64,000 bases of DNA from Fulvivirga lutea (GTDB taxonomy: Bacteria > Bacteroidota > Bacteroidia > Cytophagales > Cyclobacteriaceae): assembly GCF_017068455.1 (NCBI RefSeq), contig NZ_CP070608.1:3515488-3579487 (forward strand). Direction: 5' to 3'. Positions 9,253-18,587 of the stretch are shown here, piece after piece (position 1 is the stretch's first letter; the number at the start of each line of letters is the position of its first letter). The notes under the pieces are model-generated. The model ran no database searches and was not told the DNA's origin. It was given only the letters and a program-made list of their open reading frames with translations. The position numbers and the translations under genes were made by a program.

Positions 9253-10095
9253 ATGAGTACCATTGAGCATTTAACTATTACCACCCCCGACCAAGAAGAA
9301 CTGGCCGCCAGATATTATTCTGGTTCAGAAAATAAACTAATCATCATTGCTCCGGCTGTGGGAATACCACAAGGTTACTACAAGCACATTGCTCATTATT
9401 TTTCCAACTTGGGTTATCAACTACTTACTTTCGATTACCGTGGCATTGGAGATTCAAGAAATATAAAGAACCCTGAAAGTTGCTCTCTTTATAATTGGGG
9501 AGATTTGGATTTAAACACTGTGATTGAATTTGTCAGAAATAACTATAGCAGTAATATCTACCTTATTGGACACAGTATTGCTGGGCAAGTATTTCCAATA
9601 GCTAAAAATAATACACATGTAAAACGAGCTTATTTCGCTGCCTCACAAAATTTATCCTATAGCAACTGGGAGGGATATCACAAATATTTAGTGAGTATAT
9701 TTTGGCACATCATTATCCCCTTTTTCACAAAAATTAATGGCCCATTGCCGGGCTTCGCATACGGTGGCAACAAATCTTTACCAAAAAATGTAGCCAAAGA
9801 TTGGCGGCTTTGGGGAATAACGCCTGATGGGGCTATTGGTGCAATTCCAGATGGTAAAGAGCGCTATGCCCAAATCACCACGCCAACAAAATTTGCGGCC
9901 ATGACTGATGATCATCTCTTTGCGCCACCAAAAGCCGTAGAAACACTATTTCATTCTTATGGCTCCGCAGAAAAAGAATATCTGCTACTCAACCCAAAAG
10001 AATATAACATGAAAGAGATTGGACACTTTAACTTTTTTAAGAAGGATAAAAGCGCTCTTTGGGAGGACATTCACCTTTGGTTCGAGAAAAACTAA
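9253..10095 (+). CDS. Alpha/beta hydrolase (serine aminopeptidase S33-like)
   Basis: 280 residues, no signal peptide, so cytoplasmic. The visible triad is Ser in the nucleophile elbow GHSIAG (about residue 107), Asp in MTDDHLFAP, and His in GHFNFF near residue 256. The oxyanion side shows IIAPAVGIPQGYY, and FDYRGIGDS is the usual strand after it. It resembles COG4757-type predicted hydrolases; the substrate is unknown. It starts 18 bases after the sugar-binding protein gene and is probably co-transcribed with it. Confidence 0.82.
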   Translation: MSTIEHLTITTPDQEELAARYYSGSENKLIIIAPAVGIPQGYYKHIAHYFSNLGYQLLTFDYRGIGDSRNIKNPESCSLYNWGDLDLNTVIEFVRNNYSSNIYLIGHSIAGQVFPIAKNNTHVKRAYFAASQNLSYSNWEGYHKYLVSIFWHIIIPFFTKINGPLPGFAYGGNKSLPKNVAKDWRLWGITPDGAIGAIPDGKERYAQITTPTKFAAMTDDHLFAPPKAVETLFHSYGSAEKEYLLLNPKEYNMKEIGHFNFFKKDKSALWEDIHLWFEKN

Positions 10096-10201
10096 CTGCC
10101 AAAAAATGCATCTGTTTTGCCGTTTGTAAAATAGATTCCACACTATTTTCTATTACATTTTTCAAGTAGTATCTTCAATGCCTGTTTAAACATCGAAAAA
10201 T

Positions 10202-13200
10202 ATGATCAGAAAGAATATCAGTTATTTACTAATTACAGCATTGCTGTTAACCACATTAGTAAGCTTTTCACAACGAAAGAGAAATTCCAATACCAGTAGC
10301 ACATCAGCTTCAGCATTGGTAGATTCTGTTTTCTCGGGAATTAAACTAAGAAATATCGGACCTGCACTCATGTCAGGCAGAATTGCTGATGTAGCAATTC
10401 ATCCGGAAAACGAAAGTGTTTGGTACGTGGCGGTAGGCTCCGGTGGTGTTTGGAAAACTGAAAATGCCGGAACCACATGGACACCCATTTTTGATGATCA
10501 ATCATCTTATTCTATTGGCTGTGTAACCATTGATCCTAATAATCCACATACCATTTGGGTTGGAACAGGAGAAAATGTTGGCGGTCGTCATGTCGGGTTT
10601 GGCGATGGTGTATATCGCAGTGATGATGGTGGTGAAAACTGGTCAAACATGGGACTAAAGGCTTCTGAGCATATTTCTAAGATTATTGTTCACCCATCTA
10701 ACTCCAACATTGTATGGGTGGCTGCTCAAGGCCCGCTATGGAAAAGCGGAGGCGAGAGAGGTCTTTACAAAACAACAGATGGTGGCAAAACCTGGAAGAA
10801 AACATTAGGTGACAACGAATGGACTGGTGTAACTGATATTTTGATTGACCCGCGCAACCCGGATGTATTGTATGCAGCTACATGGGATAGACATAGAACA
10901 GTTGCAGCATACATGGGTGGAGGCCCGGGCTCAGGCATTCACAAAAGTACAGATGGTGGAGAAACATGGATAGAATTGACTGATGGATTACCTACTTCAA
11001 ACATGGGTAAAATAGGTTTGGCCATATCACCACAGCAGCCAGATATCGTTTATGCTGCTATAGAATTAGACAGAAGAACAGGAGGCGTTTACAGATCTTC
11101 AGACAAAGGAATGACCTGGGAGAAGCGATCAGATGCTGTTTCAGGCGCTACCGGACCGCATTATTATCAGGAACTGTATGCCTCACCACACGAGTTTGAA
11201 AAGTTGTATTTAGTGGATGTTAGGTTACAGGTTTCGGAAGATGGTGGAAAGAATTTTCACTTAATCAACTATGAACACAAGCACAGCGATAATCACGCGA
11301 TAGCTTTTAAGAAGAGTGACCCTAACTATATATTGGTAGGTACAGATGGTGGTATCTATGAATCATTTGATAACACCAAAAATTGGAGGTTTATAAAGAA
11401 CCTTCCTGTTACTCAGTTTTATAAAGTAGCTGTTGACGACAGCGAGCCATTCTATAATATTTATGGAGGGACACAAGATAATAGCACCCAAGGCGGGCCT
11501 TCAAGAACGGATAATGTACAAGGTATACAAAATGGTGATTGGAAAATTGTTTTGGATTGGGATGGCCATCAACCGGCTACAGAGCCAGGGAACCCTAACA
11601 TCATGTATGGCGAACGTCAGGAAGGAAATATATCTCGTATTGATTTAAAAACTGGTGAAGTAATTGATATCCAACCTCAACCAGATAAAGATGAACCACA
11701 CGAACGTTTCAATTGGGATGCACCGATTCTCGTGAGCCCGCATTCACCTTCAACTATCTACTTTGCATCTTACAGAGTTTGGAAATCTGAAAACAGGGGT
11801 GATAAATGGACCGCCATTTCAGGTGATCTCACTAAAAACCAAAATAGAATCGAATTGCCTATCATGGGCAGAAAGCAAAGCTGGGATAATGCATGGGATT
11901 TCCTTGCAATGTCAAATTACAACACGATTACTTCATTAGCTGAATCGCCTAAGAAAGCTGGTGTAATCTATGCCGGAACAGATGATGGCCTAATTCAAGT
12001 AACGGAAAATGGTGGCGAAAGCTGGCGCAAAATTGAAGTGGCTAACCTACCAGGTGTTCCTTCAACGGCTTTTGTAAATGACATTAAAGCCGACTTGTTT
12101 GATGAGAATACTGTGTACGTAGCACTCGATAACCACAAGTATGGAGATTTCAAACCTTACCTGCTAAAAAGTACTGACAAAGGAAGAACCTGGTCATCCA
12201 TAACTGGCAATTTACCTTCCAAAACATTGGTTTGGAGAATGGTTCAAGACCATGTGAATCCACAGTTGCTATTTGCAGGGACAGAGTATGGTATCTATTT
12301 CACCATTAATGGTGGAAAGAACTGGGTAAAAGTAGCAGGCGCACCAACCATTTCATTTAGAGACCTTGCTATTCAACGCAGAGAAAATGATTTAATTGGA
12401 GCTTCTTTTGGAAGAGGCTTCTTTGTATTAGACGATTATTCTGTGTTGCGCGATGTAACTGAGGCTAAATTACAGCAAGAGGCTGCGTTATACTCAACAA
12501 GAAAGGCCTGGTGGTATATTCCCAGATCAGACATCAGCTTTGATGAGCCCAAAGGCTCTTTAGGAGCAGCACATTATGTAGCTCCAAACCCGGAATTTGG
12601 TGCAGTATTTACTTACTACTTAAAAGAAGAACTAAAATCTAAAAAAGATGCAAGGCAGGAAAGTGAAAAGCAAGCAGAGAAAACTAAGAGCAACATCAGT
12701 TTCCCAGGATATGAAAATGTGCTTGCCGAAGAAAATCAGCTGGAGCCTCAAATTTGGTTAACTGTTGAAGATAGTAGTGGCAAAGTAATCCGAAGAATAA
12801 AAGGTAATACAACCTCAGGTTTTCACAGAATTGCCTGGGATTTAAGACACCCACTACCTGAGGCCATCGCATTAGGGCAAGATCCATCTGAAGATGAGCC
12901 TGCCGGAATGCTTGCAGCTCCCGGAAAGTACAAAGTTTCGCTTTCAAAAGTGGTAGATGGAAAAACAACACAACTGGCAGAGCCTATTGAGTTTGATGTA
13001 GTTCCATTGAGAGAAGGTACATTAAAAGGTGCCAGCCCTGAAGTGGTTGCCGACTTTATGCGCAACTATGAAACAGCTTATGGTAGAAAAACTGCAGTAG
13101 ACATTCGTTTGGAAAATCTGACTTCCAGAAGCAATGCAGTGGCAAAATCCATTGCAAACTCTAATACCAAACCTGGTGTGTTGGATACACGATATAACAC

Positions 13201-13489
13201 AATAAGGTCCAAAATACAATCTTTAGAAACTCAGGTGAATGGTAACAAAGCTAAATTGCAGATTGGTGAAAAAACGAAACCCAATTTGGGTGAGCGCATC
13301 TTTGCACTTTATCGTGGCTTGAGTAATTCGACTTATGGGCCTACAGAAACTCACAAAAAAACGATGTCCATTATCACAGAAGAACTCGATTCTGTTGAAG
13401 GTAATTTGAAATCGTTAGAAGCTGAGTTAAGCGCACTTGTAAAAGATCTTCAAAAGGCTGGTGCCCCTTGGGTAGAAGGTATGGATTAG
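10202..13489 (+). CDS. Large secreted sortilin/BNR-type beta-propeller protein
   Basis: 1095 residues. A signal peptide (about residues 1-23) precedes a propeller region with about ten Asp-box-like motifs, for example SDDGGENW, TTDGGKTW, STDGGETW, SSDKGMTW, TENGGESW, STDKGRTW and INGGKNW. This fits the VPS10/sortilin or BNR glycosyl-hydrolase-like fold of about 650-700 residues. The C-terminal third has a FlgD-like strand (GFHRIAWDLRHPLPE) and a charged helical end. Such proteins are common in Bacteroidota and usually annotated as glycosyl hydrolase, but no catalytic residues can be claimed. It is monocistronic by spacing. The long open minus-strand frames inside it are codon-bias shadows. 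Confidence 0.85.
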   Translation: MIRKNISYLLITALLLTTLVSFSQRKRNSNTSSTSASALVDSVFSGIKLRNIGPALMSGRIADVAIHPENESVWYVAVGSGGVWKTENAGTTWTPIFDDQSSYSIGCVTIDPNNPHTIWVGTGENVGGRHVGFGDGVYRSDDGGENWSNMGLKASEHISKIIVHPSNSNIVWVAAQGPLWKSGGERGLYKTTDGGKTWKKTLGDNEWTGVTDILIDPRNPDVLYAATWDRHRTVAAYMGGGPGSGIHKSTDGGETWIELTDGLPTSNMGKIGLAISPQQPDIVYAAIELDRRTGGVYRSSDKGMTWEKRSDAVSGATGPHYYQELYASPHEFEKLYLVDVRLQVSEDGGKNFHLINYEHKHSDNHAIAFKKSDPNYILVGTDGGIYESFDNTKNWRFIKNLPVTQFYKVAVDDSEPFYNIYGGTQDNSTQGGPSRTDNVQGIQNGDWKIVLDWDGHQPATEPGNPNIMYGERQEGNISRIDLKTGEVIDIQPQPDKDEPHERFNWDAPILVSPHSPSTIYFASYRVWKSENRGDKWTAISGDLTKNQNRIELPIMGRKQSWDNAWDFLAMSNYNTITSLAESPKKAGVIYAGTDDGLIQVTENGGESWRKIEVANLPGVPSTAFVNDIKADLFDENTVYVALDNHKYGDFKPYLLKSTDKGRTWSSITGNLPSKTLVWRMVQDHVNPQLLFAGTEYGIYFTINGGKNWVKVAGAPTISFRDLAIQRRENDLIGASFGRGFFVLDDYSVLRDVTEAKLQQEAALYSTRKAWWYIPRSDISFDEPKGSLGAAHYVAPNPEFGAVFTYYLKEELKSKKDARQESEKQAEKTKSNISFPGYENVLAEENQLEPQIWLTVEDSSGKVIRRIKGNTTSGFHRIAWDLRHPLPEAIALGQDPSEDEPAGMLAAPGKYKVSLSKVVDGKTTQLAEPIEFDVVPLREGTLKGASPEVVADFMRNYETAYGRKTAVDIRLENLTSRSNAVAKSIANSNTKPGVLDTRYNTIRSKIQSLETQVNGNKAKLQIGEKTKPNLGERIFALYRGLSNSTYGPTETHKKTMSIITEELDSVEGNLKSLEAELSALVKDLQKAGAPWVEGMD

Positions 13490-13535
13490 TAATGGTATAA
13501 TTGAGAATGTCTCAAAAAGGATGCGTAATAATAAA

Positions 13536-13619
13536 GTCATTCTGACGAAGGAAGAATCTCACTAAGATGTTAATTACAAACTTTCAACTTAGTCAGATCC
13601 CTCGTTTCCTCGGGATGAC
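13536..13619. repeat. Palindromic intergenic repeat (GTCATTCTGACGAAG type)
   Basis: The 84-bp unit begins GTCATTCTGACGAAGGAAGA and ends CTCGTTTCCTCGGGATGAC; the outer 20-30 bases are imperfect inverted copies and would fold into a long hairpin (also CTTAG/CTAAG inside). A related unit lies at 21370-21463. It belongs to the REP-like repeats common between Bacteroidota genes, and here fills the gap between the propeller gene and msrB. Confidence 0.7.
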
Positions 13620-13684
13620 TACCATTTTAAGATATTCTTTCATTATGTTTAGCGCGAGAGATTGAAATTAAAGTTGTAGAAATT

Positions 13685-14125
13685 ATGAATTGGGATGATG
13701 TAATGAAATATGCTCAAAAGGGCACTCCGGCACCGGATAGAAGAGTAGAAAAAACAGAGCAGGAATGGAAAGATCAGCTAACCCCGGAGCAGTACCGAAT
13801 TACCCGCTTAAAAGGAACGGAAAGGGCATTTACGGGCGAGTTATGCAATGTGTATGACGAAGGTAAATATGAATGTATTTGCTGTGGAGAACCGTTATTC
13901 GATTCCAGCATTAAGTTCGAAAGTTCCTCGGGCTGGCCTAGTTTTACCGACCCGATTAAAGAAAATGCTATCAAATATGAATTGGATAGGTCTTTTGGAA
14001 TGACTCGCGTGGAAGTGATGTGCAATGTATGCGATGGACATCTTGGCCACGTATTCCCTGACGGACCGAAACCCTCAGGTTTGCGCTACTGCATCAATTC
14101 TGAGTCAATTAAGTTGACTAAATAG
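13685..14125 (+). CDS. msrB: Peptide-methionine (R)-S-oxide reductase
   Basis: 146 residues, the normal MsrB size. The zinc site is two CxxC pairs (CICC near residue 59 and CNVC near 118). The substrate and active-site motifs [16 protein letters not shown] and RYCINS are intact, with the catalytic Cys in RYCINS. It reduces the R epimer of methionine sulfoxide in proteins using thioredoxin. No signal peptide, so cytoplasmic. The gene stands alone between a repeat-filled gap and two lipoprotein genes. Confidence 0.95.
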   Translation: MNWDDVMKYAQKGTPAPDRRVEKTEQEWKDQLTPEQYRITRLKGTERAFTGELCNVYDEGKYECICCGEPLFDSSIKFESSSGWPSFTDPIKENAIKYELDRSFGMTRVEVMCNVCDGHLGHVFPDGPKPSGLRYCINSESIKLTK

Positions 14126-14198
14126 GTCTGCAGTGTTTTTAGCATGGTAATTGTTAATTCCATTACAATTGATTTAAATTCGAATAAATAAGAAGACA

Positions 14199-14657
14199 AT
14201 GGCCAGATTTAACTACTTACTTGTTTTAATAACGATTTCAGCTTTCTCAATTTCATGTGATGTTGATAATGAACCTATTCCGGATAATGTGATTGAAAGC
14301 CCTACTGGCCTCAATATAGATCTGGAATGGAGCACTGGAGGTTCGGCAGTTCAGTCTACGGCTGATGTAGATTTAGATTTATTCATGTATAGTGGACCGG
14401 ATGATGTTGCTTTTTCAGAAACCACTGATTTTGAACGAGTGAGGCTTGAGAACTTCTTCCGCAATGGAACCTATATCGTTAGAATCACATATTTTGATGG
14501 TATTTCTGATGTGAATTGGACTTTATATGTAGGCAGCCCAGACTCTGATAAGGATATTATTCTTAAAGATTTCTTCAGCAGAAATGATGTTGGCATACAA
14601 GTGGATTATATTGAGATTGTTAAAAATGGCACTACTTATACGATAAACTTATTGTAA
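14199..14657 (+). CDS. Lipoprotein of unknown function
   Basis: 152 residues. The signal peptide ends in the lipobox FSISC (Cys20) followed by acidic residues, so it should be a lipid-anchored cell-envelope protein. The body (DLEWSTGGS, DVDLDLFMYSG, YIVRITYFDGISDVNWTLYVGSP) looks like a small Asp-rich beta-sandwich, possibly calcium-binding, but no family is recognised. The next lipoprotein gene follows after 36 bases and may be co-transcribed. Confidence 0.65.
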   Translation: MARFNYLLVLITISAFSISCDVDNEPIPDNVIESPTGLNIDLEWSTGGSAVQSTADVDLDLFMYSGPDDVAFSETTDFERVRLENFFRNGTYIVRITYFDGISDVNWTLYVGSPDSDKDIILKDFFSRNDVGIQVDYIEIVKNGTTYTINLL

Positions 14658-14693
14658 TTGGCACCTTTGCGGCCAGTTATAAATTAATCCATA

Positions 14694-15488
14694 ATGAAAT
14701 TTCATTTTGCCTTACTCTTCTACTTCTCTCTTTTTTTATTCTCTTGTGATGATGAGAATGAAACTGCAAATAGTGAACCTGTAACATCAATACCTAAGAT
14801 TGAGTTTAGAGAAATAAGGTTTGTAGAAACCCCTGTCGATATGTCGGACTCACTTATCGTACGTATCAAGTTCAGTGATTTAGAAATGAATGTTGGTTTA
14901 GACGATATTGAATATATATATCCGTATAATCAGAAACACTACTTTAGCAATAAAACTGGACAGTATTTTGATTTTGAAAATGAAAGTCTTGATGATTTGC
15001 TTACAATAAAAAATATTGAAGAGATTGATACGCTCCCACCATTCGATCCTGACTTTAACACTTGCTTTTGGGATTTAAGCCCTGAAATATTTTTATCAGA
15101 TGGTTTTCAGTTGAATGATACAGTGTATTATCAATTTAACAAGTACCATAATAATATTTTTGTTGATTATTGGTATAAAAATAATAGTGGAGAATATGAG
15201 TTTTTCGATTGGAGAGAAGCTTTTGAATGTGGACATAATTTTGACGGCCGTATTCCCAATTTAACTTCATTTAATCAAAAAGAACGATTCCCGATACAAA
15301 TCGATAATTTTTCATTTAAAATAGTCATTACATCAAGATCATCTGGTTTTATTGAATATGGAATGACTTCTTTCGGATTTAAACCATTATTTGGAGGCAA
15401 AGATTTGAAATTAAGAATATCAATTGCAGATAGAGATTTGAATGTTAGCAATGTAGTAGAAACTGATATTATTCAAATTCCGTTATGA
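14694..15488 (+). CDS. Lipoprotein of unknown function
   Basis: 264 residues with a lipobox at FLFSC (Cys18) followed by DDENE, a typical Bacteroidota surface-lipoprotein start. The rest is a Phe/Asp-rich beta protein without recognised motifs (SLIVRIKFSDLEMNVGLDDI and a C-terminal LKLRISIADRDLNVSN strand pair that echoes Ig-like folds). It ends five bases before the CDF transporter start, so the two may share a transcript although their roles seem unrelated. Visibly A+T-rich. Confidence 0.65.
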   Translation: MKFHFALLFYFSLFLFSCDDENETANSEPVTSIPKIEFREIRFVETPVDMSDSLIVRIKFSDLEMNVGLDDIEYIYPYNQKHYFSNKTGQYFDFENESLDDLLTIKNIEEIDTLPPFDPDFNTCFWDLSPEIFLSDGFQLNDTVYYQFNKYHNNIFVDYWYKNNSGEYEFFDWREAFECGHNFDGRIPNLTSFNQKERFPIQIDNFSFKIVITSRSSGFIEYGMTSFGFKPLFGGKDLKLRISIADRDLNVSNVVETDIIQIPL

Positions 15489-15493
15489 GTTAG

Positions 15494-16369
15494 ATGAGCC
15501 ATCACCACCATCACCATAGCGGTAATATAAAATTTGCTTTTTTTCTCAACCTGGGGTTCACCATTATTGAAATTGTTGGTGGTATCTTCACTAATAGTAT
15601 GGCCATTTTAGCTGATGCCTTACACGATTTTGGTGATAGTGTTTCATTGGGTACGGCATGGTATTTCGATAATCTTTCTCATAAAAAACGTGATAAAAGC
15701 TATACCTACGGCTATAAACGTTTCTCACTCATTGGAGCAATTGTAAATGCTTTAATACTCCTCACAGGAAGTGTTTTTATAATTTCTGAAACTGTGCCTC
15801 GCCTATTCAATCCGCAAACTCCTGATACTGAAGGGATGATATGGCTTGCTATTTTAGGTGTTATCGTAAATGGACTAGCAGTTTTTAGATTAAAAAAAGG
15901 CCATACCATGAATGAAAAAGTGGTTTACCTTCACCTACTCGAAGATGTATTGGGTTGGATAGCCGTCTTAATAGGAGCTATTATCATGCATTTCTATGAG
16001 TTGCCCATTATTGATCCTTTACTGTCGATAGGAATTTCACTCTTCATATTGTTTAATGTTTTCAAGAGCCTGAAATCTGTATTTGGTATTCTCATGCAAG
16101 GTGTACCACAAGACACGAATACCAAAGAAATCAAAAAATACATCTTATCACTAGAAGGTGTTTTGGAAGTACATGACCTGCACATTTGGAGCATGGATGG
16201 AGATTACAATGTGCTCACTGCTCATGTTGTAATGGAGGGAAAACCTTCCATGGACGACCTCTCTCCTATTAAAAAAGAAATTCATGATAATCTACATAAA
16301 TTTAATATTAACCATGCTACGTTAGAATTTGAAATGGAAGATGAAGAGTGCGTACTCGTGGATTGTTAA
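15494..16369 (+). CDS. Cation diffusion facilitator (zinc/cobalt/cadmium efflux)
   Basis: 291 residues, with six membrane helices starting at NIKFAFFLNLGFTIIEIVGG. The two metal-site motifs are LHDFGDS in helix 2 (HxxxD) and HLLEDVLGW in helix 5 (HxxxD), the zinc-type CDF pattern. A cytoplasmic C-terminal domain (about 205-291) carries LEVHDLHIWSMDG. Family role: proton-coupled export of Zn2+ and similar ions. The N-terminus is MSHHHHHHSG, a natural run of six histidines probably acting as a cytoplasmic metal sensor or loader. Confidence 0.92.
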   Translation: MSHHHHHHSGNIKFAFFLNLGFTIIEIVGGIFTNSMAILADALHDFGDSVSLGTAWYFDNLSHKKRDKSYTYGYKRFSLIGAIVNALILLTGSVFIISETVPRLFNPQTPDTEGMIWLAILGVIVNGLAVFRLKKGHTMNEKVVYLHLLEDVLGWIAVLIGAIIMHFYELPIIDPLLSIGISLFILFNVFKSLKSVFGILMQGVPQDTNTKEIKKYILSLEGVLEVHDLHIWSMDGDYNVLTAHVVMEGKPSMDDLSPIKKEIHDNLHKFNINHATLEFEMEDEECVLVDC

Positions 16370-16409
16370 TGAACATATCTCTAATCATAAGTTTTGCGTA
16401 TATTTAATC

Positions 16410-16631
16410 ATGGATTATCGAAAATTTTTGGAAATCAGGGCTGATAAGCGATTTGGAAAACCATGTATTAAGGGTACCCGAATTTCAGTTTACGATGTAT
16501 TAAACTGGTTGTCTAATGGTATGACCCGTGATGATATAAAATCTGATTTTGAGGAACTAACCGATGAAATGATCGATGCTTGTCTGGCCTACGCAGCGGA
16601 TAAAGAACGAAGGTTGATTACTTTCTCGTGA
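16410..16631 (+). CDS. DUF433 antitoxin-like protein
   Basis: 73 residues from the ATG at 16410 (MDYRKFLEIR); the open frame extends upstream into the CDF gene but has no homology there. DUF433 features are visible: KRFGKPCIKGTRISVYDVLNWL and the C-terminal DEMIDACLAYAADKE helix. These proteins have a VapB-like role, with a HTH-like fold that probably binds its own promoter. The downstream toxin starts at GTG 16628 overlapping its TGA, a classical coupled toxin-antitoxin layout. Confidence 0.85.
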   Translation: MDYRKFLEIRADKRFGKPCIKGTRISVYDVLNWLSNGMTRDDIKSDFEELTDEMIDACLAYAADKERRLITFS

Positions 16632-16969
16632 ACCTTTTATTCGATCAAAACATATCACCTAGAATATTAAAAATTCTACCTCCACAATTTTCAAATTGCG
16701 AACAAGTACGGTTTGTTGGACTTGAAAACTCGTCCGATATTGAAGTTTTCCAATTTGCCAAGAAAAATAACTACGCTGTCGTTACCTTTGATTCTGACTT
16801 TGTAGATCTTAATGCTATGTACGGAACACCTCCTAAAATTGTATATCTTAATACTGGCAACCTCACTACCAAAAATATTTCTGAGCTTCTTCTGAACAAT
16901 ATCATGAGAATTAATCAGTATCTCAGCTCTGATTCAGACGATATTCTCGAACTGATAAAGGCTCATTAA
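16628..16969 (+). CDS. DUF5615 PIN-like toxin
   Basis: 113 residues from a GTG start that overlaps the antitoxin stop (GTGA). The PIN-like acidic residues are visible: Asp6 in LLFDQNIS, the central DIEVFQFAKKNNYAVVTFDSDF with Asp54/Asp56-type residues, and a C-terminal helix. Family knowledge: DUF5615 proteins are predicted VapC-like ribonucleases paired with DUF433. Whether this pair is active is unknown; both frames are intact. Confidence 0.85.
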   Translation: MNLLFDQNISPRILKILPPQFSNCEQVRFVGLENSSDIEVFQFAKKNNYAVVTFDSDFVDLNAMYGTPPKIVYLNTGNLTTKNISELLLNNIMRINQYLSSDSDDILELIKAH

Positions 16970-17013
16970 ATTCTCTGTTGAATAACCGCGAATTTAGAAT
17001 TTATACGCTAATC

Positions 17014-17031
17014 AATGACTTCAAAGTCATT
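17014..17031. promoter_or_regulatory. 18-bp hairpin/palindrome upstream of pirin gene
   Basis: The perfect inverted arms AATGACTT and AAGTCATT are separated only by CA. It lies 82 bases before the pirin start and 45 bases after the toxin stop, and could be a terminator for the toxin-antitoxin unit (four T bases follow the stem) or an operator; the sequence alone does not decide. Confidence 0.4.
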
Positions 17032-17112
17032 TTGGCTAAGCATGCGCATTCAACCTTTGCTTCTTCACCATTCAAAGTTTAACTTCATCCATGTTAAACC
17101 CAACCGAATTTT

Positions 17113-17994
17113 ATGTCAAACACTGATTTAATTATTGAAGAACGCAGCCGAGATATAGGCGATTTTATGGTTGGCCGATTGATACCATTTCGTAAAAAGC
17201 GCATGGTAGGGCCTTTTATTTTTATCGACCATATGGGGCCTGCTGTGTTAGGTAATGGTAAATATATGGATGTGGATCAGCATCCTCACATTGGGCTTTC
17301 TACACTTACATATATGCTCGAGGGTGAAATTCAGCATCAGGATAGTATAGGAAGCGATCAACTCATTAGGCCTGGTTCAGTAAATTGGATGACGGCCGGC
17401 AGAGGCGTAACCCATACAGAACGGACTCCAATACAAAACAGGACACCGGATTTAAGAACAGTACACGGCTATCAGATTTGGGTGGCACTGCCAAAAGAGC
17501 TGGAAGAAATGGATCCTCAGTTTCACCACTTCGATGCAAAAGACTTACCTTATTGGAACGACAAAGGAGCAGATTTTAAACTAGTTGCCGGCAAGGGATA
17601 TGGCAAAGAGTCTCCTGTACCTGTACACTCCGATTTGTTCATGGTAGAAGTAATTTGCAAGGAAGATTATGACCTTGACATCAGTGGCCAACTGGAAGGT
17701 GAAATAGGCATATGCATTGTGGAAGGTAGCATTCAAGCCTGCGATAACCACGTGGAAGCCGGTAATATGTTAATTTCTAAAATTGACAATCAGTGCGCTG
17801 TAAAAATGAAAGCAGGCACTCATTTGTTGTTATTTGGTGGCCAACCCTTTGAAGAAGAACGGTTTATCTATTGGAATTTTGTCTCATCCTCCAAAGAGCG
17901 ATTAGAAAAAGCTAAGCAACAATGGCGTGAGAAGAAATTCCCAAAAGTACCTAACGATAATACGTACGTTCCACTACCGGGAGAATCTGTTTAA
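17113..17994 (+). CDS. Pirin family protein
   Basis: 293 residues, two cupin domains. The N-terminal cupin carries the metal ligands seen as QHPHIGLSTLTY (two His), the Glu/His of GEIQHQDS and VTHTERTP. These match the iron-binding site of pirins such as YhhW, some of which have quercetin 2,3-dioxygenase activity. Cytoplasmic. The flavoprotein gene follows 11 bases after its stop, so the two are probably one operon, possibly linked to redox or flavonoid detoxification (inference). Confidence 0.9.
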   Translation: MSNTDLIIEERSRDIGDFMVGRLIPFRKKRMVGPFIFIDHMGPAVLGNGKYMDVDQHPHIGLSTLTYMLEGEIQHQDSIGSDQLIRPGSVNWMTAGRGVTHTERTPIQNRTPDLRTVHGYQIWVALPKELEEMDPQFHHFDAKDLPYWNDKGADFKLVAGKGYGKESPVPVHSDLFMVEVICKEDYDLDISGQLEGEIGICIVEGSIQACDNHVEAGNMLISKIDNQCAVKMKAGTHLLLFGGQPFEEERFIYWNFVSSSKERLEKAKQQWREKKFPKVPNDNTYVPLPGESV

Positions 17995-18005
17995 ACAAGA
18001 AAGTT

Positions 18006-18551
18006 ATGGGCAAGAAATTCAACGAACTAACTAGTGAGCATAAGAAATTCATAGTTGAACAAAAGATGTTTTTTGTCGGTACTGCCGCAGAAAGTGGACG
18101 AGTGAATATATCACCTAAAGGCGTGGATAGTTTTCGAGTTATTGATTCCAATAAAGTTGTGTGGCTGAACCTCACTGGCAGCGGTAATGAAACTGCAGCG
18201 CACCTTTCTCTAAATAATCGGATGACTATCATGTTCTGTGCTTTTGAAGGCAAACCACTCATTCTTCGACTTTACGGACAGGCCAAAATATATCATCCAA
18301 GAGATAAAGAATTTGAAGAATATATTTCCTTGTTCGATGAAACACCGGGATCGAGGCAAATCATAGTTATGGATGTTGATTTAGTTCAGAATTCCTGCGG
18401 TTTTGGAGTACCTATTATGGAATTCAAAGAAGATCGATCGCTTATTACTGACTGGGTGATAAAAAGAGGAAAGGACGGCCTAACAGAATATTGGAAAGAA
18501 AAGAATCAGACCAGCATAGATGGTTTTGAGACGCATATCTTAAATAATTAA
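18006..18551 (+). CDS. Pyridoxamine 5'-phosphate oxidase-like flavoprotein
   Basis: 181 residues with the split-barrel PNPOx-like fold: KFIVEQKMFFVGTAAESGRVNISPKGVDSF at the N-terminus is the FMN-binding start common to this family, and a C-terminal RSLITDWVIKRGKDGLTEYW segment follows. Relatives bind FMN or F420 and reduce varied substrates, so a true PdxH role is unlikely because the PdxH C-terminal substrate motif is missing. Close coupling to the pirin gene upstream. Confidence 0.85.
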   Translation: MGKKFNELTSEHKKFIVEQKMFFVGTAAESGRVNISPKGVDSFRVIDSNKVVWLNLTGSGNETAAHLSLNNRMTIMFCAFEGKPLILRLYGQAKIYHPRDKEFEEYISLFDETPGSRQIIVMDVDLVQNSCGFGVPIMEFKEDRSLITDWVIKRGKDGLTEYWKEKNQTSIDGFETHILNN

Positions 18552-18587
18552 GCGCACATCAGGTAACTTAGACCAAAACCAACTAAC

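Noticed and set aside
12696-13219. Minus-strand coding regions inside the propeller gene
   Set aside because: Overlapping antisense frames with no start context or recognisable domains; the plus-strand propeller protein covers the whole segment.
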